NCBI RefSeq assembly: GCF_964340395.1
Contig: NC_135569.1
Location: 16,886,757-16,950,756 of the forward strand
Direction of reading: 5' to 3'
DNA: 64,000 bases
Source: Glandiceps talaboti
Lineage: Eukaryota; Hemichordata; Enteropneusta; Spengelidae
Shown: positions 11,211-23,201 of the stretch, one piece after another
Layout: each line of letters starts with the position of its first letter
How positions within the stretch are numbered: the first letter of the stretch is position 1
Notes under the pieces: model-generated
Told to the model about the DNA's origin: nothing
Database searches by the model: none
Seen by the model: only the letters and a program-made list of their open reading frames with translations
Made by a program: the position numbers and the translations under genes

Positions 11211-12356
11211 GGTACAAAGTCCATGAGACCACTTGTGATTCTAACAGAACACCCTGTTGAGTATAGTGATGTAAAAGTTAGTTCTGTTGGTCTGTTCGAT
11301 GCAGAAAATAATGCTGCTAAAGCTAAGGATTATCTTGGTGAGTTGATTTCAATAATAACTTGTGTGGTCACCATACATGAGTGGGACAAATAACACATTT
11401 GTAAGTGACTGATGAATTTCTAACAAAGTGTTAATCTTGCTGCATCATAGCAAAATAATTCTTGATAAACAGTGAACATTAAACAAGTAGAGATGGGTGG
11501 GGTGGGGGGTTGAGTATGAAATTCTTTGAATCTTCTCCTTTTACATGTTATATGTAAACAATGTGAATGATTTAACATTAAGAGTTGATTTTTTGAGCAA
11601 ATTACTTCAATGCCAACTCCTCATTTAGGTGCTGAAAGTTGGAGTGTATAACCACAATCTTGGTGTGTATTGTGAAATTAACGGTTTCTAGATGACAAGT
11701 TCTATGTTTAACCTCAAATTTAAACATGAATCCTCCTTTATTATGGAAGAATTCTGGGAGAGTCTGTGTTGACACATTAAGATGTGATTTAAAAAGTGTA
11801 TTACTGCCTGATGTTTCATATATCTTGCATGTATTTTCAATATATTTCAGGATCGCTCATGAATTCTGTTCTTGGCCTTGTTTTTACAAGGCAAGAACTA
11901 ATGAATAGCTGTGGTGTCAGGGTTTAAGGAGAGGCAAGGAGCGGCACAACTTACCTGTCCTAGATGTTCATAATATTGATACAGTCAGAGGTATGTTATA
12001 TTTATATATATATTTATATAAAATTATGATAGGTAATTTCTAATAATATTGCAAATCTTGTATCTGTGAACTGATCTTGTTACAATATATTTTTTCGAAA
12101 TGAACAATTATTTCCTAAATGTACCACATACAATTCATGAAATTAAAACAGCAAAAGTGGAATGTATTTGGTGTAGTTGTACAAGAAAATGTACCACAAA
12201 ATTACTCCATGTGCCTACATGTACATGTATCAGCAGTTTCTAAACTTTTGTGTATATTTACATACATTGGTATCATACTCTTGAGTGATTATATATATTT
12301 TCTTTTTCTTTTCAGTGTACCTTGCTGCAAAAGCTAAAGATACAACTTGGACGTGA
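11211..12356 (+). CDS. BEN-domain protein, last three exons (one frameshift)
   Basis: Three exons with clean splice signals: 11211-11337 (CTCCACAG / GTGAGT), 11851-11990 (ATATTTCAG / GTATGT) and 12316-12356 (CTTTTCAG to TGA), then AATAAA at 12362. Exon 1 encodes GTKSMRPLVILTEHPVEY and ends KDYLG. Exon 2 gives SLMNSVLGLVFTRQELMNSC, then RRGKERHNLPVLDVHNIDTV, and the last exon YLAAKAKDTTWT. The order 'L...LFT..EL..S...G...G......LD...I..V' is the BEN domain, a DNA- and chromatin-binding fold in animal regulators and some selfish DNA (family knowledge). In exon 2 the frame must move by one base near 11919-11921; read as written it stops at 11925. This could be decay or an assembly indel. The gene lies inside family IV, so it may be cargo. 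Upstream coding exons were not found. Confidence 0.7.
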
Positions 12357-13154
12357 TGCCTAATAAAACTTTCAATGAAAAAATCCCAGCAGAGGTCGGT
12401 AATTCAAAATGGTACTGAAATGCTTTAATTGAAAAAAAAAAGTAAATATAAAGAGGAAAAAAATTGACCCCCCCCCCCAAAAAAAAAAAAATCTAGCGTA
12501 TTGGTGAGATTGTTCATGAAGACATATGGACTTTCAATGAGTTTCAGTGCCTAAATTTGAAATACTGATCTGTGTTCAATATTGATAATAAGTGACAATT
12601 TTGTAACATTCATTATTTTGAGAAAATGTTTCAATGTCTTCTTCTGACTTATTGAACTATGGTACAATATTGATTTCCAATTACATTATTTGTAACTTTT
12701 GATTGTCTTATTGAGCTGTTGTTCCTTATACTGCCTCTCCTGACATTTATATTTCAAACAACGTCGATTCTGATTTTCAATGGTTCCTATTATCAGATAT
12801 GTGTTGCACCAATCTGATTTTTTTTTTTAAATGAAATAAATGTAGTATTATCACTTAAATTTGTTTCGTTTACAGTGGTATATGCTTTTGTATGGCTTCT
12901 ACTTACAGAACTTTGTGCATTTTGGTGAAAATATTGTTTGATAGTCAAGGTATTTGTAGCTATTTAAAGATCCCAGCTAACAATCATTTACTAAGTTGCT
13001 AGTGCATATTTCTCTACTACATCTTGATGGTAAGAGTGGTTGCTATCCAGTTTATTATTGAAGCATACTTGGCTTGCAACTGACAGACACTCGTACACTC
13101 AAGGTTGGATATTTTGACAAGTACAATAACTTGAACAGAATATCTATCAGCAGG

Positions 13155-13395
13155 TACATGATAATAATAATAATAATGTTGGTTTCTTATATAGCGCTTT
13201 CCCACTCCGTGCTCAAAGCGCTTTACAATTATTACCCCTGGCTCGGATCAGAACAGCACAACGGCCCTTTAGTCTTCCTCAACTCCCCGGGGAGCATACA
13301 ATCCATTGCAGCCATTTAAGCGCATAGGATTAAAGCCTTCACATTGCAACCTACATCCTACCAGGTCCCCAGTTATACAGCTGGGTTGACTGATA
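13155..13395 (+). repeat. Interspersed SINE/MITE-like repeat with AGCGCTTT hairpin
   Basis: Contains TATAGCGCTTTCCCACTCCG, then GCTCAAAGCGCTTTACAATTATTACCCC, so AGCGCTTT and AAAGCGCT can pair. A reversed partial copy (CAGGGGTAATAATTGTACAG and CTCCCCAGGGAGTTGAGGAAG) lies at 25185-25275. The motif is common in animal genomes. No pol III box was recognised. Confidence 0.6.
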
Positions 13396-14414
13396 GCCAT
13401 CAGATGGTAAGTAAGCCTTCTCTTATCATAGTTCATGCTCTGAGAATAGCTATCGGAAGGCTAATTCGTGTTCTGAGAATAGCTATCGGAAGGCTTAGCT
13501 ATATATCTCTCGTCATGTAAAATACCCCCTAAGAATGGATAGCTATCAATAGGAAAATAGCTATCTACGGGTATATGATAGCTATCAATGGCTGAGCAAT
13601 CCACCTCATTTACATAAAATGATAGCTATCAATGATAGCTCTCGACGGCTAAGTTAGCCTTCTCATTTAAATAATTCGTGCTCTCACAGAGCTAAGGTAT
13701 AGCTATCGGAAGGCTAACTAGCTCTCGATGGCTAAGTAGATACCTGCCTCTACTGTGTCTGAGGGTTATCACCACCTTGATGATAGCTATCAAAAGTCTT
13801 CCTTGGATAGCTATCGAAGGGTAGTCTTTGACAGCTTTCTGAGAGCTAATGGAAGCTTTCCTGTTTGGTGAGGGAGAGTAAATTGCCCTATTTTAAAAGT
13901 TTACATGTATTTTTTTTATATTTTGAATGCAAATTTGTATATGCTGTTTGCAAAATTATACGACCATTGGTAGAATACGCTTATCCACTGTGGCACAATA
14001 CACTTACAAGTGATCATTTTTCCTCAGACATATCCGGAATGTATCCCTACCAATATCAAAACTCTAACGCAGAGGAGAGATACAATATGCCAATCATTTT
14101 TTGGGAAAATATGCATTAGTAATGACAAATTACATTACTTGATCAATCCAACCTCAACAAGGAAGACCTGTACGTCACTCAAAAAATGTAGTATTCTCAG
14201 ATGTAGAACCGAACGATTCAAAAACAGTTTCATACCATACGCTTTGTACAATTACCAATGATGGCTTGACAGAATGTTTTCAAGCTTGTATAGACCCTTT
14301 TAACAGTAATCAGTATATCTTTATGTCTTACCTTTCTTAAGCTTTGTAACCTTTCATTAGGAATCATTCTTAAACATTTTAGCCTGAATGTCTGTACTCT
14401 TTTAGTCAGTTTTT

Positions 14415-14428
14415 CCTGTGTATGTATG

Positions 14429-14460
<32 letters not shown>

Positions 14461-14478
14461 TGTATGTATGTATGTAGG
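14415..14478 (+). repeat. TGTA microsatellite
   Basis: (TGTA)n with small interruptions, followed by TG-rich sequence to 14560. It lies inside the right end of family IV, just before its G-tract block. Confidence 0.95.
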
Positions 14479-14722
14479 TATATGTATGTTGTGTGTGTGT
14501 ACACATGTGTATGTGTGTCGCTATATATATGTTATAAAAATAAATGTGTGTGTGTGGGGGGGGGGGGGGGCCTTGAAAATTTCTGACCATGTGGAGGGGG
14601 GGTTCTTAATTTTTGGGGGGTTATAAAGGGGGGGGGGGGACTTGAAAAAAAAATCTAATTTTGTCATGATTCCTCCAACCCCCCCCCCCCCCTCCCTCCC
14701 ATTATTTGTGAATGCAGCCTTA

Positions 14723-15266
14723 CATCTCCATTCATAATCAAACTAATAATTATCTTTCATGTTATGGTACCATGCATGTATACTTCTTGTACCATGATGA
14801 ATGAGAATCACATTAAGGTGCATATTTTACTAATCATATAATTGAAGCCAAAGAGAAGATGATGGATGTCACATTTCGTACTTCAGTCACTACTATGTTG
14901 GTTTTATAAGTTGAACTTTTTCTAGATGATATACCATACTATGACAGGTAACTGACTATGGAGGTATATGTCTATGATCTGACATTCACCTCTTTCATTT
15001 CCTGTGCCATTTTTGTAATGAAAGACACAAAAAGACAGTGGAACTAAAATGTATAGTAAATCATTTGTTTTCAATTGTAATACTATACAAAAAATGTTAA
15101 AATCTACATTCAAGCTCATTGTCAGATCACCAAAGGCACAAAATTGATTTCTCTAAGTTTCTGTTTGTTTTACAGCAGAGCCAAACATACATTTATGTAC
15201 TTTGGTAACTTGTCAGAACCAAATTTTAAGAACTGAACAAAGGGTCAGAGTGCTTTCTGGATCAAG

Positions 15267-15268
<2 letters not shown>
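14723..15268. other. No feature recognised
   Basis: AT-rich sequence to the right of the family IV duplication. No exon, repeat or regulatory site is supportable. Confidence 0.5.

Positions 15269-15334
<66 letters not shown>
15269..15334 (+). repeat. GT dinucleotide microsatellite
   Basis: About 33 uninterrupted GT units, able to form Z-DNA in principle. Confidence 0.97.
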
Positions 15335-15336
<2 letters not shown>

Positions 15337-15554
15337 TAATGACATGAGGTCAAGATCCACCAGTCTGACTGGCTTAATACTTGATATGGACGTTACTTAA
15401 ACTGTTTAAATAAAACAAACTGTTCAAATGAAAAAGATGGTATTAGAAATGGGCACTTATAGTTAAAAAACCCGAAAAAACTGATGAATTGTTTTATGGA
15501 GTACCTATTTGGCGATAGCAAATGAATTATTCTATTCTTGAGGTTACTTTTGAA

Positions 15555-16200
15555 AACTGTTTAGCACAACTGAACTCATTAAAGCTGTAGACATGGTAGA
15601 GTGCCAGTCTGTCTGTCTGTCTACAGATGAGACAAGTGATTTTGGTATTGAAGTTACCAGCTCAAACATGAGGGGGATGAAATTTGGTAATGATTCTAGA
15701 AATATTATTCTGCAAATTGTGAGTTAGTCACACTGATAAAAATTGCCACAGCAACCCAGTGATAGGGTTTATTTCAAATATAATAGTGATAGGTAGACAA
15801 AAAAAATCAACTTTCAAAAATGCAAGTAAATATGCCTTTCAACAAGGCCATGGCCATAAACCAGGTGAATTGTGGTGAATATTGTAGGTGTAACAAGTTG
15901 GATGTGTAGGCAAATGAATAGAATTGCAAAGTTATGCAAATTTAGCTGACAACAAACTCATGCTAATTACATAGCAACAGCCAAGAGATGAAGATGTATT
16001 TTGTAGATTCAACACTGGGAATGAGTAGACAAGCAATAAATGTTGAAGAAAAAAATACAAATATGCCTGGCAAAGATACACCTCCCACAGCAATAGGTAA
16101 ACAGTGGTGTGTATTACAGATAAGACATATGGGATGATGGGCAAGTTATTAACCAAAAATGTAGGCATATCTGCAATTACAACTATACCAAACTTGATTG
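15555..16200 (+). repeat. R1 interspersed repeat, diverged copy
   Basis: Starts TTTAGCACAACTGAACTCA, has a GTCT run (15606-15620), then GGGATGAAATTTGGTAATG and TCTAGAAATATTATTCTGCA, matching the order in the R1 copies at 2878 and 36483. Strongly diverged; the right boundary is uncertain. Confidence 0.4.
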
Positions 16201-16307
16201 GTATTCATTTTCAAACTGCTTTCTGTTACTTTTGAAGCTGCCCTAGTTAGTACTTGAACTTTACTTTTTTTCAATCAGACGATCAACAATGTATTCACTG
16301 AAGACTA

Positions 16308-18463
16308 AAAGAAAATAATTAGACATTGTACCCCCTTACAGAAAAGTCCCACTATTGTGACACAAGACAATAATTAGACATTAATGTACCGGCCGCTAGA
16401 AAAGTCCCACTATTGTGACACAAGACAATAATTAGACATTGTACCCCCTTACAGAAAAGTCCCACTATTGTGACACAAGACAATAATTAGACATTGTACC
16501 ACCTTACAGAAAAGTCCCACTATTGTGACACAAGACAATAATTAGACATTAATGTACCCCCTTACAGAAAAGTCCCACTATTGTGACACACGACAATAAT
16601 TAGACATTGTACCACCTTACAGAAAAGTCCCACTATTGTGACACGTCACGACAATAATTAGACATTAATGTACCCCCTTACAGAAAAGTCCTACTATTGT
16701 GACACACGACAATAATTAGACATTAATGTACCCCCTTACAGAAAAGTCCCACTATTGTGACACACGACAATAATTAGACATTGTACCACCTTACAGAAAA
16801 GTCCCACTATTGTGACACGTCACGACAATAATTAGACATTAATGTACCCCCTTACAGAAAAGTCCTACTATTGTGACACACGACAATAATTAGACATTAA
16901 TGTACCCCCTTACAGAAAAGTCCTACTATTGTGACACACGACAATAATTAGACATTAATGTACCACCTTACAGAAAAGTCCCACTATTGTGACACACGAC
17001 AATAATTAGACATTAATGTACCCCCTTACAGAAAAGTCCCACTATTGTGACACGTCACGACAATAATTAGACATTGTACCCCCTTACAGAAAAGTCCCAC
17101 TATTGTGACACACGAAAATAATTAGTCATTGTACCACCTTACAGAAAAGTCCCACTATTGTGACACGTCACGACAATAATTAGACATTGTACCACCTTAC
17201 AGAAAAGTCCCACTATTGTGACACAAGACAATAATTAGACATTGTACCCCCTTACAGAAAAGTCCCACTATTGTGACACAAGACAATAATTAGACATTGT
17301 ACCCCCTTACAGAAAAGTCCCACTATTGTGACACACGACAATAATTAGACATTGTACCCCCTTACAGAAAAGTCCCACTATTGTGACACACGACAATAAT
17401 TAGACATTGTACCACCTTACAGAAAAGTCCCACTATTGTGACACACGACAATAATTAGACATTGTACCCCCTTACAGAAAAGTCCCACTATTGTGACACG
17501 TCACGACAATAATTAGACATTGTACCCCCTTACAGAAAAGTCCCACTATTGTGACACAAGACAATAATTAGACATTGTACCCCCTTACAGAAAAGTCCCA
17601 CTATTGTGACACGTCACGACAATAATTAGACATTGTACCCCCTTACAGAAAAGTCCCACTATTGTGACACAAGACAATAATTAGACATTAATGTACCCCC
17701 TTACAGAAAAGTCCCACTATTGTGACACGTCACGACAATAATTAGACATTGTACCCCCTTACAGAAAAGTCCCACTATTGTGACACAAGACAATAATTAG
17801 ACATTGTACCCCCTTACAGAAAAGTCCCACTATTGTGACACGTCACGACAATAATTAGACATTGTACCCCCTTACAGAAAAGTCCTACTATTGTGACACG
17901 TCACGACAATAATTAGACATTGTACCCCCTTACAGAAAAGTCCCACTATTGTGACACAAGACAATAATTAGACATTGTACCCCCTTACAGAAAAGTCCCA
18001 CTATTGTGACACGTCACGACAATAATTAGACATTGTACCCCCTTACAGAAAAGTCCTACTATTGTGACACGTCACGACAATAATTAGACATTGTACCCCC
18101 TTACAGAAAAGTCCCACTATTGTGACACAAGACAATAATTAGACATTGTACCCCCTTACAGAAAAGTCCCACTATTGTGACACAAGACAATAATTAGACA
18201 TTGTACCACCTTACAGAAAAGTCCCACTATTGTGACACACGACAATAATTAGACATTAATGTACCCCCTTACAGAAAAGTCCCACTATTGTGACACAAGA
18301 CAATAATTAGACATTGTACCACCTTACAGAAAAGTCCCACTATTGTGACACAAGACAATAATTAGACATTGTACCCCCTTACAGAAAAGTCCCACTATTG
18401 TGACACACGACAATAATTAGACATTGTACCCCCTTACAGAAAAGTCCCACTATTGTGACACAC
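16308..18463 (+). repeat. Minisatellite of about 55-bp units (about 38 copies)
   Basis: Nearly identical units read ACAATAATTAGACATTGTAC, CCCCTTACAGAAAAG, TCCCACTATTGTGACAC. Two independent 3-bp length variants shuffle through the array: ATTGTACC versus ATTAATGTACC, and GACACACGACA/GACACAAGACA versus GACACGTCACGACA. Units are therefore 55, 58 or 61 bp. In each unit ACAATA and TATTGT are inverted; the GTC-bearing variant adds GTGAC-AC-GTCAC. There is no coding frame and no spacer structure. Confidence 0.97.
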
Positions 18464-20000
18464 TGTGAGATTTGTATGGGACAAAACATGGGATTCCACA
18501 CCAATAGCTAGTCTATCAGCTAGCCCTCGGATGTTCTTCCGATAAAATACGACACACAGCTGAACAATGCTATCGAGGATGGAACATCTGAGGTCTAGCG
18601 AATGTCATCAGGATATAAATAACTGCCAATCAGAGAACCGTATTAGCGACAAGCACAAACAGAGGACAATAGCTAAATTATCATGCATATTCATCTTAAG
18701 GAGGGGCTTGTATAAATATAACCACCAATGCGTTAACTAAAATGTGTGAATGACAACGTCTACACACTCATCAAACTCACAATTACCATAAACCGATAAG
18801 CCATAGTAGTGACGTAAATGTGTTTGTCAACACTTGCATGCAGAGATTCCCCGAGGTCATAGGTTATTGAATATTTTAAAGTATATATATGCATATATGG
18901 CCCAACCCACCGTTTATCGTAATCTCAATGGAATGTCCGGTCTGAAAATGACATTCGCTAGACTGTTCGGGCAAGCCCTCACATGCGAACTTCGTTCGCT
19001 TATAGTTATAGCATCGAAAGAAAGCCCGAACGTCTAGCAGCAAGACTAACCAATAGCATGAGATCCATATGGGGTAACATTTAATCCCATAGCCGGGATA
19101 GGGACGTTTTATAGGGAACTTATTGTTTGTATCCATAACTAATTTGTTATAGCTTTTGGTGCTTGTTTGTGATGACACTAACCCTCAGCTGATTGATCAA
19201 TACTCTTTTAAGATGTGTGAAATTGTGAGTATAGTAGAATAAAATTTTCACAAAACTGTTCCAGTTGATAAGTTTAAGAACAAAGTTTTATCCATTGGCT
19301 AAAATGTTGCATTCAAATTACAATGTGTGAATTTAACTGTATGTATTCTGTGTTGTTAGAAACAATCCCATACCACCAGTACATTCCATGATTGTAGTAA
19401 AATGTTTTATTTTTTTATAGTTGGGTGGAATTCAATAAAAGTTGACGCCATTATTTTTCCTAAAACAGTTTCCTCTCTTTCCCAAATCTGGAATGCAAGT
19501 GTGTATTTGAAACAGAAAAGCAGATGAGTTCATGTCAGCACAGTTAACAACTGTCTTTTCATATTGTATTTCCCAATCTATTTCCCAATTTAAAAGAATA
19601 TATGATATGGCTAGTGTATAGATACTAGATGTTGAGTTTAATTCAATTCTATTTGACTTAAAATTCATCTACATGTAGTGTTGACATTGTTTCTAAAGTT
19701 GGTGTTACTCACTTGCATGAACAGCCATTGTTACTAGACATAGGTTAAAGAGAATCCAAACTCAACATGTAACCTCTAGACTTGCAATAAACTCAGTCTG
19801 GCATTGTAGAACATTGTGGGGAAAATAGTAATTTCATGAGACATTTTTAATACATACAGACGTGTATTTGTCATTCATGCAATTGATATGTGGTTATGAA
19901 ATAAAATATCAAACTAGAGGATGACCCTGAACAATTTAATAATGCATCACATACACAATGTTCATGCTGTACTTAACTACCTACCTATCCGCAAAAAAAT
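18464..20000. other. Non-coding stretch with local inverted repeats
   Basis: Apart from the nested inverted repeat at 18958-19037, I see no exon, transposon end or other feature. The part to about 19100 has more CpG than the DNA around it. Confidence 0.4.
18958..19037. other. Nested inverted repeat
   Basis: CTAGACTGTTCGGGC (18958-18972) pairs with GCCCGAACGTCTAG (19024-19037) with one bulge. Between them GCGAAC-TTC-GTTCGC (18985-18999) is a perfect small hairpin. It could fold as a branched stem. Function unknown. Confidence 0.65.
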
Positions 20001-20004
20001 AAGC

Positions 20005-20240
20005 GGACACACACACACACACATACATGTACTATAGATACCGGCACACAATGGTCAATGACATACATACATACATACACGCACATAAATGAATACATAC
20101 ATACATACATACATACATACATACATACATACATACAGACAGACGTACATACATACATACATACATGCATACATACATACATACAGACAGACAGACAGAC
20201 GTACATACATACATACATACATACATACATACATACATAC
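20005..20240 (+). repeat. CA / CATA / CAGA compound microsatellite
   Basis: (CA)n followed by long (CATA)n runs broken by CAGACAGACG segments. Long frames on both strands here are repeat artefacts. Confidence 0.97.
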
Positions 20241-20501
20241 TAATACACATTAAGTACAGTTGTATATCTTTGCATATTTATTTCTTAGCATTGCCCCATG
20301 TTTTCAACTCCAGAAACAGGTGCCATTAGTTGTAAAAAGAACAAATATAAAAAACTGTGTTCAAAATATTAGTAATTTATTATTCAGGAAAAAAATGAGA
20401 ACAACTAGATGAAATGAGCAATTCTAATTGGAAAGTTCAAAAGTTTTATGCATGATATTGATACTCAATACTATACATATCATGCAAATCAATTGGGATA
20501 A

Positions 20502-23198
20502 GGGAGTGATCAGTTTTTACGGCCGGGGGTGGGCCGGTGACTTTTTGTTCATGTTGTACTTAAAAATAGTGACCCCCCCCTGCAATTCATTCACAAAACA
20601 ATCCAACCCCCCCCCCCTCTGACAAATAAAAAAACACAATGACCCCCCCCCCCCCCCCCCCCCCCCCATCTGTTGACAAGAAACACTCTTTTTGTTCTTG
20701 CAAAAGACACTATTCTCAAAGCATAATACCGCACACTGGACAGTTAATTTTACATGTTACATTTTCAGTAATTTTAAGTGTATCTGGTAAATTCGGTTGC
20801 TATCCCAAATCCATTGCTTCACATGTATAAAGCTCTTTATATAGGAACCCTATGAAAAGTATGATTGTCTGTTCACGGACGTAGACAATATTCATGGTTT
20901 AGTAACCAAAAATTCTAGGATATCTCTTAGATTGAGTAAACTATTAATATTTATTAATTCAGCTAATTATCCAGTACAATATTATAAATGGAGTTAATAT
21001 ACTTGTAAACCCATGTCAATAACTGTTACACATAATGATGTACTCGCATCATATAATGAATTGTTTACATCATATAAAGATATGTTCACATCATATAGTC
21101 AATATATTGTTTTCTTTAAACTTAACACAACTGTGGCTTTCCATACTTGTACACGTTTGCACTCCTCAAGGTTTTGAATAATGAAATGTGATAAATGTCA
21201 TTGTTTCAAAATTAAATTAAAAAATGTCATAAAAATGTTTTCTGTACTACAGCAGTTTCTAAACTAGATTACTAAATTCAATTCACTTACTACTGGCTAT
21301 GTTGTCCAGTATATTGTTGGCAACATGATAGCCTTGAAAATAAATACACTCTAATACCAAGGAAATGTAACATTATGATCTGCTGACAAAATTTTACTCT
21401 CAGTATACAGTCACTCAATGTGGATACTAAGATATTCCAGAGGAGATGTAAAATCTAATTTTTCTCATAACTTAAATTTGCACCGTGTCAGTACTATAGA
21501 AGTTCTGGCTACAGTAAATAGCCCTTTACTAGATCATCATCAAACAAGTCTGTGTTTATAACTTTGTTTATCAGTCATTCACATAATATATATTCCCTGA
21601 GAATCCGGTTGATATTGTGTTCACCTTGGAATATATTTCTTTCTTGGTAGTTTATGGTGTAAAACAATAGCAAGAGAAAAGGGGGTTTCACATGTAGCCT
21701 GGTAACATGTATTAAACTTGGTGATGGTCACAGGTATCAGAGAAGAAGTGAAACACAAACACAGAAAAGTTATTTTTATAAGACAATTCGTACTATAGCT
21801 ATGCCAAGTAACAGTACAATAGTTTGTACATGTATGATAAATCAACATATTAGGGGTGAGATCAGTAGGTAAAAAAACTTATTCTTTTAGTAAGGGCCTC
21901 AGAACACCTTCCTCACCCCTTCTAACTAAAATGGTAAAATTGTTGCAGACAGCACAATCAATTTCAAATCAGTATGTAGTATCATGTAGTGCTATGAATA
22001 CAAAGCCAGTATGTAGTGAGGAAAAAATAGCTTTTTCATTGGCACAATAATGTATTTTAGGGCCATGCATAACACATTTTTTTCCCATTTTTCAATTTGA
22101 CATTTTTGTGTTGGGGTACAAAACAGATTTCATTATAAAGGACCTCCTCTCACCCCACCCCTCACTAAAAGAATTTAGTTTTTATCCTAAATTGAACTAT
22201 TGATCTCAACCATAAATCAATTTGGAACTCTAATGGAGATGATCATAGCTATCATACATTATATGTACAAAAATGTATAGGAACTAAACTTTAAACTATA
22301 CACATGGACATTGAATATCCAATATCTAGACACAGGCTGGGTCAGGCACTTTCAGTCACAGTGTTTGCCATATATTATTTCAAAGTGTCCTAAATTGGTT
22401 ATGTTAATTTGTACACAATTCCACATGTTCAGGTCAATGGAGGAACAGATTTTAGAGCCAGTAAATCTTAAGGTATTTCATTTCTTATGTGTTACATGTA
22501 CAGCTACACATGCAAGTTTTTGTACCACAAAATGACACAATGCAACTCATGGCGTGCAATAGCGAGAAGTCAATTTTCTAACAAATAACTGTTGCTTAAA
22601 GATGGCCATGGTGCAGTGTTGTGATGCCATACCATATGTATTGGATGTATCAAGAGACAGAGTTTATGTTATATTTGAATGTATATTTATAGCTATTTGT
22701 TTATGGTTTATTTTATGCACTTACATTTTTTTGTTTAATAGCTTGCACAGCGCCCACAAGTGGCAGCATAGCGGCTCAATGACTAGTACACATGCGTGTC
22801 CTATACACTAAGCGATGTTTTTTTGGTAGTTTTACCCAAGGATGCATTGCGGTACAATGACTACGCATATGCAAGTTCTACATGTATGTACGATGTACAA
22901 TCTCCACACCAAGGGCGCTATCTATGATATCATTGTGAGGCAGCTGGTCACAAATGAATCTACCCAGCTGTGTGAGCTTAGGGGCTTTGGCCTAGTTATG
23001 ATATTAAATGTGTGGACATTGAAGTACAGGAGCATGGCTCATGATTTTGTTTAGTTGAAAACAAGGTGACCCCCCCCCCCTTATTCGCCTCGTAAAAATG
23101 ATGACCCCCCCCCCTTCTTTGAGTCCCAAATTGAGGTGCCCCCCCCCCCCCCCTCTGATTTACCAGCCCGCCCCCGGCCGTAAAAACTGACCGCTCCC
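20502..23198 (+). mobile_element. Family III element (TAA-flanked, 2.7 kb)
   Basis: Begins GGGAGTGATCAGTTTTTACG followed by GCCGGGGG and ends with the inverse, CCCCCGGCCGTAAAAACTGA then CCGCTCCC. TAA is duplicated at 20499-20501 and 23199-23201. Inside both ends are C-tract modules on the same strand (AGTGACCCCC, AATGACCCCC at left; GGTGACCCCC, GATGACCCCC, AGGTGCCCCC at right). The terminus resembles family I (GGGA-CGGTCAGTTT). No protein of recognisable type is encoded, so it is non-autonomous. The interior may hold older inserts. Confidence 0.8.
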
Positions 23199-23201
23199 TA
23201 A

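Larger units (their letters stand above)
9206..13874. mobile_element. Candidate nested element with CCCTCACCAAAC ends and GATAGCTATC arrays
   Basis: CCCTCACCAAAC at 9206-9217 is matched by the inverse GTTTGGTGAGGG at 13863-13874. Immediately inside both ends (9225-9600, 13390-13850) lie many copies of the 10-bp perfect palindrome GATAGCTATC or its AGCTATC half, usually followed by GAAGGCTAA. No target duplication could be seen, so the boundaries are tentative. The BEN exons lie between the two arrays. Confidence 0.45.
7515..14719 (+). mobile_element. Family IV element, 7.2 kb, TTA-flanked
   Basis: Begins GGCTGCATTCACAAATAATT and ends with the inverse ATTATTTGTGAATGCAGCC. TTA is directly repeated at 7512-7514 and 14720-14722. 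Next to both ends are G-tracts in the same orientation carrying GGGGACTTGAAAATTT modules (7545-7660, 14560-14650). The architecture matches families I and III although the termini differ. The unit encloses a SAP-like/acidic coding relic (8690-9029), GATAGCTATC clusters, several repeats and the end of a BEN-domain gene. Either the whole 7.2 kb moved as one element or two solo ends bracket host DNA. The matching duplication favours the former. Confidence 0.6.

Noticed and set aside
16308-18463. CRISPR-like look of regular repeats
   Set aside because: Units are contiguous with no unique spacers, and the surroundings are clearly animal DNA.
19985-20250. MYVCMYVC frames on both strands
   Set aside because: Translation of the CATA microsatellite.
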